The notes under the pieces are model-generated. The model was given only the letters and a program-made list of their open reading frames with translations. It ran no database searches and was not told the origin of the DNA. The translations under genes were made by a program, and so were the position numbers. A DNA stretch of 16,908 nt, taken from contig JASHQO010000340.1 in the NCBI GenBank assembly GCA_030039105.1, forward strand, positions 1 through 16,908, written 5' to 3'. The stretch comes from Xanthobacteraceae bacterium. GTDB lineage: Bacteria > Pseudomonadota > Alphaproteobacteria > Rhizobiales > Xanthobacteraceae. Below are positions 8,179 to 14,430 of this stretch, piece by piece (positions within the stretch are counted from its first letter, which is position 1; each line of letters opens with the position of its first letter).

Positions 8179-8889
8179 ATGCCCAAAACCTGTCTTGCGG
8201 TTCGCCACGTCGCCTTCGAGGATCTTGGCCTGCTCGGCCCGCTCATCGCTGCACGCGGCTACGACGTCCGCCTGCACGACGCCGGCGTCGATCGTTTCGA
8301 CGTGCAGACACTCGTCGCGCCCGACCTCGTCATCGTGCTGGGCGGTCCGATCGGCGTCTACGAGACCGCAGCCTACCCGTTCATCGGCGACGAGATCGCC
8401 GCCGTCGCGGCGCGGCTTGCATCGAACAAGCCGATGCTCGGCATCTGCCTCGGCGCGCAAATGATGGCGGCGGCGCTCGGCGCGCGCGTCGCGCCCGGGC
8501 CGCTCAAGGAAATCGGCTGGGCGCCGCTGACGCTGACCGCGGCCGGTCGGGCTTCCGTGCTGGCGCCGCTTGGCGACAACAATCCGGTGCTGCACTGGCA
8601 CGGCGATAATTGCGCGTTGCCGGCCGGATGCGAGCGGCTCGCCGCGACGGCCCATTGTCCGGTGCAGGCATTTTTCCGCACGCCGACGCAGCTAGCGCTG
8701 CAATTTCATCTCGAAACCGAGCCGGCGCGGTTCGAGACCTGGCTGGTCGGCCATACCGTCGAGCTCGGCAAGGCCGGCATCGACCCGCGCGAGGTGCGCC
8801 GGCAGGTGCACACGCTCGGCCCGGCGGCGCACGCGCTCGGCGGCAAGGTCTTGGCTGCGTGGCTCGACTCGATAGGCGCGCCCGCATGA
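8179..8889 (+). CDS. Class-I glutamine amidotransferase, GMP-synthase-like
   Basis: The 236-residue cytoplasmic protein looks like a free-standing class-I glutamine amidotransferase, a family that releases ammonia from glutamine, usually for a partner synthetase. Evidence: VLGGPIGVYE near 53-62, the nucleophile elbow GICLGAQ with Cys90, HWHGD at 139-143, and QFHLE with His177 and Glu179. A full Cys-His-Glu triad is therefore present. It resembles the GuaA-type amidotransferase domain, but no synthetase domain or obvious partner is encoded here. The ATG at 8179 lacks a clear Shine-Dalgarno. It lies 12 nt after murC and overlaps the murB start by ATGA (8886-8889), so it should be co-transcribed with both. 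The substrate is unknown; a peptidoglycan role would be inference from position only. Confidence 0.9.
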   Translation: MPKTCLAVRHVAFEDLGLLGPLIAARGYDVRLHDAGVDRFDVQTLVAPDLVIVLGGPIGVYETAAYPFIGDEIAAVAARLASNKPMLGICLGAQMMAAALGARVAPGPLKEIGWAPLTLTAAGRASVLAPLGDNNPVLHWHGDNCALPAGCERLAATAHCPVQAFFRTPTQLALQFHLETEPARFETWLVGHTVELGKAGIDPREVRRQVHTLGPAAHALGGKVLAAWLDSIGAPA

Positions 8890-9812
8890 GCTTTCCGGAT
8901 ATCGCCGCCGATCTGAAAGCTAAAATGCCGACGCTGCGCGGACGGCTGTTGCCGAACCAGTCGCTCGCCGAGTTGATCTGGTTCCGCGTCGGCGGCCCGG
9001 CGCAGATTTTGTTCATGCCTGAGGACGAGGCCGATCTGGCCTATTTTCTGGAAAATCTCGCCGCCGATATTGCGGTGACCGCCATCGGTCTCGGCTCCAA
9101 CCTGATCGTGCGCGACGGCGGCGTGCCCGGCGTGGTGATCCGGCTCGGCCGCGGCTTCGGGGAGGTCGCAGTCGACGGCACGAACATTCGCGCCGGCGCG
9201 GCGGTGCCCGACGTCAAAGTCGCGCGCGCGGCGCAGGAAGCCGGCGTCGCGGGGCTCGCTTTCATGCGCGGCATTCCGGGCGGCGTCGGCGGCGCGTTGC
9301 GCATGAACGGCGGCGCCTATGGCCGCGAGACCAAGGATGCGCTGGTCGAGGCGCGCGCGGTCGATCGGGCAGGGCGCATCCATGTCCTGAACAACGGCGA
9401 CATGGGCTACGGCTATCGGCATTGCGGCGTGCCGGCCGATTATATTTTCACCCAGGCCCTCTATGCGGGCGAGCGCGGCGATCCGGCCGCCATCGCCGCC
9501 GCGATGGACAAGATCACCGAGTCGCGCGAGGCGACGCAGCCGATCAAGAGCCGCACCGGCGGCTCGACGTTCAAGAATCCGCCCGGCCGCAAGGCCTGGC
9601 AGTTGATCGACGCCGCCGGCTGCCGCGGCCTGAAAGTCGGCGCCGCGCAGGTGTCCGAGTTGCATTGCAATTTTTTGATCAATCTCGGCGGCGCGACCGC
9701 GGCCGATATCGAGACGCTCGGCGAAACCGTGCGCCGCCGCGTCAAGGACAGCTTCGGCGTCGAACTGGAATGGGAGATCGAGCGCATCGGGATTGCCGCG
9801 CCGCCCCGTTAG
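8886..9812 (+). CDS. murB: UDP-N-acetylenolpyruvoylglucosamine reductase MurB
   Basis: MurB is the cytoplasmic FAD- and NADPH-dependent reductase that converts UDP-GlcNAc-enolpyruvate to UDP-MurNAc, the substrate of MurC. The 308-residue product has RVGGPAQ near 34-40, the FAD-binding segment GLGSNLIVRDGG (68-79), GIPGGVGGALRMNGGAYG (129-146), YGYRHCG with probable catalytic Arg178, GGSTFKNP with the proton-donor Ser227, and a C-terminal acidic LEWEIE holding the catalytic Glu. The frame continues open upstream within the amidotransferase gene, but the ATG at 8886 gives the canonical N-terminus and an ATGA overlap. The stop TAG at 9810-9812 overlaps the stop of the convergent TPR gene. The cluster's normal successor, ddl, is displaced by about 2.7 kb. 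Confidence 0.97.
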   Translation: MSFPDIAADLKAKMPTLRGRLLPNQSLAELIWFRVGGPAQILFMPEDEADLAYFLENLAADIAVTAIGLGSNLIVRDGGVPGVVIRLGRGFGEVAVDGTNIRAGAAVPDVKVARAAQEAGVAGLAFMRGIPGGVGGALRMNGGAYGRETKDALVEARAVDRAGRIHVLNNGDMGYGYRHCGVPADYIFTQALYAGERGDPAAIAAAMDKITESREATQPIKSRTGGSTFKNPPGRKAWQLIDAAGCRGLKVGAAQVSELHCNFLINLGGATAADIETLGETVRRRVKDSFGVELEWEIERIGIAAPPR

Positions 9813-10384
9813 GGCTCTGGCAGCAAATCTTTGCCGATCAGATTGCGTTCTTTCAGCCACGGATCGATCGCCAGCGCCTGCTTCAACGGCGCCTGCGCCT
9901 CCCGGACCTTGCCCTCGTAGAACAGGATGATGCCTTCGCCGGCGAGCGCCGCATAATGCATCGGCTCGAGCGCCAGCACATGCTCGATCGCCGCGAGCGA
10001 GGCGTCGTAGTCGCCGGCCAGGAAGTAGACATAGCCGAGCTGGTTCCAGCCCTCGGCGAATTGCGGCGCGTGCGCGACCACGGCCTTGTTGTAGACGAGA
10101 GCGTCCGCATAGGCGAAACGCAATTGCGCCGCGCGCGACCGGTCGAGCAGCCGGTGCGATTCATCGTCGCCGAGGCTGCGCCAGAAAGTCCACAGGCGGT
10201 CTTCGACCTCGCGCGCTTCGGCGTCGCTCTTGGTCGCCGCCAGTGCGGCAAACAGCGCCACCCGCTCCTTGGCCGCGCTCTCGCTCAAGCCCACCGCCGG
10301 TGGTATCGGCCCCGGTTCGGCGGCGCGGATATTTGCGCTCGCCAGCATGAACAAGGCCGCCGCGATGGTTGTCCTTGAGCTCAA
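9809..10384 (-). CDS. Exported tetratricopeptide (TPR) repeat protein
   Basis: This - strand gene encodes about 191 residues. The TTG at 10384-10382 is chosen because it gives a typical signal peptide (Arg-containing start, hydrophobic AAALFMLASA, an ANIRAA-type cleavage region) and has AGAGAG just upstream; the frame extends further without an ATG before 10489. After a charged, Ala-rich helical region, the C-terminal half carries at least two TPR units: about EGWNQLGYVYFLAGDYDASL with AIEHVLALEP, then YAALAGEGIILFYEGKVREA with ALAIDP. TPRs bind proteins, and export would place it in the periplasm (inference); the partner is unknown. It converges on murB with overlapping stop codons and diverges from the enoyl-CoA hydratase gene. 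Gene reality is likely; the start is uncertain. Confidence 0.8.
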   Translation of the reverse strand: MSSRTTIAAALFMLASANIRAAEPGPIPPAVGLSESAAKERVALFAALAATKSDAEAREVEDRLWTFWRSLGDDESHRLLDRSRAAQLRFAYADALVYNKAVVAHAPQFAEGWNQLGYVYFLAGDYDASLAAIEHVLALEPMHYAALAGEGIILFYEGKVREAQAPLKQALAIDPWLKERNLIGKDLLPEP

Positions 10385-10386
10385 GG
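10373..10386. promoter_or_regulatory. Perfect 14-bp palindrome at the TPR gene start
   Basis: CCTTGAGCTCAAGG is a perfect self-complementary 14-mer. It covers the proposed TTG start of the - strand TPR gene, next to the 89-bp divergent region. It could be an operator or fold as an RNA hairpin masking the start. One such palindrome is expected by chance in roughly 16 kb, so the position, not the sequence alone, is the argument. Confidence 0.25.
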
Positions 10387-10473
10387 TCTCTCTGCGCTCC
10401 AATGCGGCCGGACGATTTAACGCAAGGTGCTGCAAAGCAGTAATCCTATCGCCGATTTCCGAGGTTCTACACG
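10385..10473. promoter_or_regulatory. Divergent intergenic region, TPR gene / enoyl-CoA hydratase
   Basis: These 89 bp separate divergent genes, so at least one promoter per strand is expected here. Visible elements are an imperfect dyad TGCTGC-AAA-GCAGTA at 10428-10442, an AT-richer patch TTTAAC at 10416-10421, and the GAGG Shine-Dalgarno at 10461-10464 serving the ATG at 10474. I could not assign confident -35/-10 hexamers. Confidence 0.4.
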
Positions 10474-11262
10474 ATGAACTTTTCCACACTGCGCATCGAC
10501 CGACCGCGCCAGCACGTCATGCTGGTCACGCTCAACCGCCCCGATGTCGCCAACGCGATGAACTCGCAATGCGGCACCGACATCATGACGCTGTTCGAGG
10601 GTCTCAACCTCGACGGCGGCGATACCCGCTGCGTCATCCTCACCGGCTCAGGCGAGCGAGCCTTTTGCGCCGGCGCCGACCTTAAGGAGCGCAACGGCAT
10701 GACCGATGAGGCCTGGACGCATCAGCACCTGATCTACGAGCGCATGGTGCGCGCCATGTTGGGCTGTCCGGTCCCGATCATCGCTGCGGTCAACGGCGCG
10801 GCTTATGCCGGCGGCCTCGAATTGGCGCTGGCCTGCGATTTCATCTACGCCGCCGATCATGCCCGCTTTGCGCTGACCGAAGTGACGCTCGGCATCATGC
10901 CGGGCGCCGGCGGCACCCAGACGCTCGCCCGCGCCGTCGGCGAGCGGCGGGCCAAGGAAATCATCCTGACCGGCAAGCCGTTCACCGTCGCCGAAGCGCA
11001 TGGCTGGGGCATGGTCAGCAAGGTGGTGCCGGCGGGACAGCTTATGACGGAGGCGCTGGCGACTGCCGAGACCATCGCGCGCAACGCACCGATCTCGGTG
11101 CGGCAAGCTAAGCTCGCCATCAGCCGCGGCGCGAACATGTCGCTGTGGGACGGTCTCATCGTGGAGACCGAGGCCTATTACCGGATGGTGCCGACCGAAG
11201 ACCGCCGCGAGGGCATTTTGGCGTTCAACGAGAAGCGCGCGGCGAATTTCAAGGGCAAGTGA
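10474..11262 (+). CDS. Enoyl-CoA hydratase/isomerase (crotonase family, AUH-like)
   Basis: This 262-residue crotonase-fold enzyme most likely hydrates an enoyl-CoA thioester in the cytoplasm. Oxyanion-hole elements are CAGADLKE (65-72) and NGAAYAGGLEL (107-117). Both catalytic glutamates of hydratases are kept: Glu116 in GGLELALACD and Glu136 in TEVTLGIMPGAGGTQ. CAGADLKER and the C-terminal PTEDRREGILAFNEKR closely recall AUH/methylglutaconyl-CoA hydratases, as I remember that family, so a branched-chain or similar acyl-CoA is plausible; the substrate is not proven. The ATG has GAGG 9 nt upstream. The stop TGA lies 8 nt before the FAD monooxygenase ATG, so the two form a small operon. Such genes are not part of the usual dcw cluster. 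Confidence 0.92.
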   Translation: MNFSTLRIDRPRQHVMLVTLNRPDVANAMNSQCGTDIMTLFEGLNLDGGDTRCVILTGSGERAFCAGADLKERNGMTDEAWTHQHLIYERMVRAMLGCPVPIIAAVNGAAYAGGLELALACDFIYAADHARFALTEVTLGIMPGAGGTQTLARAVGERRAKEIILTGKPFTVAEAHGWGMVSKVVPAGQLMTEALATAETIARNAPISVRQAKLAISRGANMSLWDGLIVETEAYYRMVPTEDRREGILAFNEKRAANFKGK

Positions 11263-11270
11263 TCCGCGCC

Positions 11271-12470
11271 ATGGCGGAGGAACCGATCCTCATTATCGGC
11301 GGCGGGCTCGGCGGGTTGACGACGGCGCTCGCCCTGGCGCGGCGCGGCTATGCCTCGCGCGTGCTCGAAGGCGCCGCCGAGTTCGGCGCCATCGGCTACG
11401 GCATCCAATTCGGCCCCAACGTGTTTCACGTGTTCGACCGGCTCGGCCTGACCGAGCGGGTGATGGCCGTTGCCGACGCCCCGCCCGCGGTGCTGATGCT
11501 CGATGCGCTCACCGGCCGGGAGCTGGTGCGCATTCCGACCGGCGCCTCGTTCCGCGCCCGCTTCAAATATCCCTACATCATCGTCCATCGCATCGACCTG
11601 CATAACGTGCTGCTCGATGCCTGCCGGGCGAGCGACGCCATCGAGCTTGTGTCCTACGCCATGGTCACCGGCTTCGAGGATCGCGGCGACGGCGTTGCCG
11701 TAACGACCGCGGACGGCCGCACGTTCTCCGGCGCGGCGCTGGTCGCAGCCGACGGTGTGCGCTCGCTGTTTCGCGACAAGCTGATCGACGACGGCGAGCC
11801 GCGGCCGATCGGCTATGTGGCGCTGCGCACCATCGTGCCGATGGCCGAACTCAAAGCCGACGTGCCGCGCGATTGTGTCGTGCTGTGGGGTGGGCCCGGG
11901 CTGCACATCGTGCATTACCCGCTGCGCCACGGCGGCGAGTTCAACATCGTCAACGTGTTTCGTACCGCGGCCCATGCCGAGCGGCTCGATGCCGCCGCGG
12001 CGCGCGCCGAGCTCGATCGAGCCTATCGCGATACCCATCCGGCGATGCGCGAACTGGTCGGCATGATGGATTTGCGCTGGCGCCGCTCGATCGGCGACCG
12101 CGATCCGGTCCGCCATTGGCACAAGGGCCGTATCGTGCTGCTCGGCGACGCCGCCCACGCGCCGCTGCAGTCGCTGGCGCAGGGCGCCGGCATGGCGATC
12201 GAGGACGGGCTGTGTCTCGGTGAGCTGATCCACGGCAGCGACGGCGATTTTGCCGGCGCGTTTGCCCGCTTCGAGGCGGCGCGGCTCATTCGCACCGCCC
12301 GCGTGCAGCTCGAATCGCGCATGCTGTGGGACCAGTTCTACCATCTCGACGAAGGCATCGCCCGCGACGTCCGCAACGCGACCGTGGCCGGCTGGGACGA
12401 GGCGCACCTGTTCGGCTGCCTGGCCTGGCTCTATGACGGTGCCCCAGTCCCGCCGCCGAGCGGCCATTAA
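11271..12470 (+). CDS. FAD-dependent aromatic monooxygenase, 3-hydroxybenzoate 6-hydroxylase-like
   Basis: This is a single-component class-A flavoprotein monooxygenase of 399 residues. The Rossmann motif GGGLGG is at 10-15 with the ribose-binding acidic residue Glu33. The DG motif is AADGVRS with Asp161, and the GD motif is LLGDAAHAPLQ with Asp293. The spacing, IEDGLCL after the GD motif and the MLWDQFYHLDEG C-terminal stretch recall 3-hydroxybenzoate 6-hydroxylases (gentisate-forming, NAD(P)H-dependent). Salicylate hydroxylases are the nearest alternative, so the substrate is uncertain. The ATG at 11271 is used; a GTG at 11259, overlapping the upstream stop (GTGA) with AAGGG nearby, is a possible alternative adding four residues. 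It probably shares a transcript with the enoyl-CoA hydratase. No ring-cleavage gene is nearby. Confidence 0.88.
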   Translation: MAEEPILIIGGGLGGLTTALALARRGYASRVLEGAAEFGAIGYGIQFGPNVFHVFDRLGLTERVMAVADAPPAVLMLDALTGRELVRIPTGASFRARFKYPYIIVHRIDLHNVLLDACRASDAIELVSYAMVTGFEDRGDGVAVTTADGRTFSGAALVAADGVRSLFRDKLIDDGEPRPIGYVALRTIVPMAELKADVPRDCVVLWGGPGLHIVHYPLRHGGEFNIVNVFRTAAHAERLDAAAARAELDRAYRDTHPAMRELVGMMDLRWRRSIGDRDPVRHWHKGRIVLLGDAAHAPLQSLAQGAGMAIEDGLCLGELIHGSDGDFAGAFARFEAARLIRTARVQLESRMLWDQFYHLDEGIARDVRNATVAGWDEAHLFGCLAWLYDGAPVPPPSGH

Positions 12471-12541
12471 GACTCTCGATTTTTCGCCGATTGTGGATTC
12501 TATTGGTGAGCCATGCGAATCAGCAAAACCGGCTGAATCAT
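12471..12541 (+). promoter_or_regulatory. Probable internal promoter region before ddl with four GANTC sites
   Basis: This 71-bp gap contains GACTC (12471-12475), GATTC (12496-12500), GAATC (12517-12521) and GAATC (12535-12539). The last two are part of a GAATCA direct repeat spaced 18 bp apart. GANTC is the CcrM methylation target of alphaproteobacteria and is linked to GcrA-controlled, cell-cycle-regulated promoters. The stretch is AT-richer than its surroundings. ddl-ftsQ-ftsA-ftsZ is separated from murB by opposite-strand and foreign genes, so a promoter near here is likely. No confident -35/-10 pair was found, and no good Shine-Dalgarno precedes ddl. Confidence 0.45.
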
Positions 12542-13468
12542 ATGGCTCAAGGATTGGCGGAACACGTCGCCGTCCTCATGGGAGGCTGGTCGGCCGAGCG
12601 CGAGATTTCGTTGCGCTCCGGCAAGGCCTGTGCCGATGCCCTTGCCCGTGCCGGCTATCGCGTCACGCCGATTGACGTCACCCCCGATATTGCCGCGGCG
12701 CTGACCGCCGCCAAGCCCGACGTCGCGCTCAACGTGCTGCACGGCCGGCCCGGCGAGGACGGCACGCTGCAGGGCATTTTGGAAATCCTCGGCATTCCCT
12801 ACAGCCATTCCGGCGTGCTGGCGTCTTCGCTCGCCATGCAGAAGGACTTTGCCAAGGTCATGTTCCGCGCCGCCGGCGTGCCGGTGGCCGAGGACCGGGT
12901 GGTGTCGCGCTTCGAGGCCGCCAAGGGCCACCTGATGCCGCCGCCCTACGTGGTCAAGCCGATCGCCGAAGGCTCCAGCGTCGGCGTCTTCATCGTCACC
13001 GAGGCCCATGCGCATCCGCCGCAGGAGCTGTATCGCGGCGACTGGCCGTTCGGCGAGCGCGTCATGGTCGAGCGCTACATCGCCGGCAAGGAACTGACCT
13101 GCGCCGTGCTCGGCGACCGCGTGCTCGACGTCATCGAGATCGTGCCGGCGACGCGGTTTTACGATTACGAGGCAAAGTACGCCGCCGGCGGCTCTAGACA
13201 CGTGCTGCCGGCGCAAATTTTACCAAATGTTTACCAGGAGGTCCGCAGACTTACTCTGGCTGCCCATAACGCGCTTGGCTGCCGCGGCGTGAGCCGTGCG
13301 GACTTTCGCTACGACGATCGGGGAACGGGTGAGCTTGTCTGTCTTGAAGTCAATACGCAACCGGGCATGACCGAAACGTCGCTTGTGCCCGAGCTCGCCG
13401 CGTATGCGGGCATCACGTTCGATGAGCTGGTGCGATGGATGGTGGAGGACGCCTCGACCAATCGCTGA
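12542..13468 (+). CDS. ddl: D-alanine-D-alanine ligase
   Basis: Ddl makes the D-Ala-D-Ala dipeptide used by MurF; it is a cytoplasmic ATP-grasp enzyme. The 308-residue product has the N-terminal GGWSAEREISL (14-24), LHGRPGEDGTLQG, the ATP-lid KPIAEGSSVGV, VERYIAGKELT, and the C-terminal metal- and substrate-binding LEVNTQPGMTETSLVPELA. The frame is open upstream to a TTG at 12491, but the ATG at 12542 gives the family-typical start. No strong Shine-Dalgarno is present. The TGA stop shares a base with the ftsQ ATG at 13468. It is the ddlB-type gene expected directly after murB; here three genes lie between. Vancomycin-type D-Lac or D-Ser specificity is not suggested. Confidence 0.96.
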   Translation: MAQGLAEHVAVLMGGWSAEREISLRSGKACADALARAGYRVTPIDVTPDIAAALTAAKPDVALNVLHGRPGEDGTLQGILEILGIPYSHSGVLASSLAMQKDFAKVMFRAAGVPVAEDRVVSRFEAAKGHLMPPPYVVKPIAEGSSVGVFIVTEAHAHPPQELYRGDWPFGERVMVERYIAGKELTCAVLGDRVLDVIEIVPATRFYDYEAKYAAGGSRHVLPAQILPNVYQEVRRLTLAAHNALGCRGVSRADFRYDDRGTGELVCLEVNTQPGMTETSLVPELAAYAGITFDELVRWMVEDASTNR

Positions 13469-14430
13469 TGGGGTCGGGGATAGCGGCAGTGGGGCAGGCC
13501 GGCGCGCCGCATGACGGGCCGGTGCGTCCGCGTGCTCGCGCCGCTTCTCGCCGCCTTGGTTTCTCCCGACCGGCCTGGGCCGGCGCCTATCGCAGCTTCG
13601 CCTTGCGCTGGCGCGCGCGATTGCTGTGGCTGCCGGCCGGCAGCGGCATCGCCGCCTCGATCGTGCTCGTTGGCGCGGCGCTGGGTTACGGCGTGGTGCG
13701 CGGCCAGCACGTTCCCGATGTCATCGCCTGGTTCAAGGACGCTCGCGACACGGTGGCCAACACGGTCGGCTTCCGCATCGCCGCGATCTCGCTGACCGGC
13801 TCGAAGGAAGTCAGCCGCGAGGAAATCCTCACCACCGCCGGCGTCACCGGCCGCGCCTCGCTCCTGTTCCTCGATGCCGACGCCGCGCGCGCGGGGCTGA
13901 TGGCCAATCCGTGGATCGGCGATGCTGCGGTGCTGAAGCTTTATCCGGACCGCCTGCAGATCACGATCACCGAACGGCAGGCGTTCGCGCTGTGGCAGAA
14001 GAACGGCCGCATCAGCGTCATCGCGTCCGACGGCACGGTGCTGGAGCCGTTCGTCGAGCGTCGCTATGTCGGCCTGCCGCTCGTGGTCGGCGACGGCGCA
14101 CAGCGCGAGGCCAAGGATTTCCTGGCGATCCTGGCCCGCTATCCGGACATCAAGTCCCAGGTGCGGGCGTCGATCCGGGTCGCGGACCGGCGCTGGAATC
14201 TTCTGCTGGCGAACGGCATCGACGTGCGGCTCCCCGAAACCGACGTCGCCGCGGCGCTCGACCACTTGGTCGCGCTCGACCGCGACAAGCAGCTCCTGAC
14301 GCGCGACATCACCGTGGTCGATCTGCGGCTGCCCGATCGCGTCACCGTGCGGCAGTCCGACGCCGCGGCGCAGGCCCGCGACGAGGCGTTGTCCGCCAAC
14401 AAGAAAAAGAAAAAAGGAGGCGACGCGTGA
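13468..14430 (+). CDS. ftsQ: Divisome protein FtsQ
   Basis: FtsQ is a bitopic inner-membrane protein of the FtsQLB complex that links early and late divisome proteins. The 320-residue product has a basic, Arg-rich cytoplasmic N-terminus, one membrane segment around residues 55-75 (IAASIVLVGAALGYGVV), then a periplasmic POTRA domain starting near FRIAAISLTGSKEVS, with LKLYPDRLQITITERQA, and a beta domain. It ends in a lysine run (NKKKKKGGDA). The ATG at 13468 in TGATG is preferred because it couples to ddl. An in-frame ATG at 13435 would overlap ddl by 34 nt and add 11 residues. The C-terminal Lys/Gly codons double as the ftsA Shine-Dalgarno. Identity rests on domain order and cluster position. 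Confidence 0.94.
   Translation: MGSGIAAVGQAGAPHDGPVRPRARAASRRLGFSRPAWAGAYRSFALRWRARLLWLPAGSGIAASIVLVGAALGYGVVRGQHVPDVIAWFKDARDTVANTVGFRIAAISLTGSKEVSREEILTTAGVTGRASLLFLDADAARAGLMANPWIGDAAVLKLYPDRLQITITERQAFALWQKNGRISVIASDGTVLEPFVERRYVGLPLVVGDGAQREAKDFLAILARYPDIKSQVRASIRVADRRWNLLLANGIDVRLPETDVAAALDHLVALDRDKQLLTRDITVVDLRLPDRVTVRQSDAAAQARDEALSANKKKKKGGDA
14416..14420 (+). promoter_or_regulatory. ftsA ribosome binding site nested in ftsQ codons
   Basis: GGAGG, preceded by a run of six A, lies 6 nt before the GTG at 14427 and inside the last codons of ftsQ. It is the strongest Shine-Dalgarno seen here and decides the ftsA start in favour of GTG over the downstream ATG at 14460. Confidence 0.8.

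Noticed and set aside
6223..8655. Very long - strand open frame (810 codons) opposite murG, murC and the amidotransferase.
   Set aside because: The predicted protein is Arg/His/Asp/Gly-rich with no recognisable domain, lies antisense to three well-supported genes, and is the expected by-product of high-GC codon use.
12467..12482. CtrA box (TTAA-N7-TTAA) upstream of ddl.
   Set aside because: TTAA is present at 12467-12470, but seven bases later the sequence is GATT, matching the second half-site poorly.
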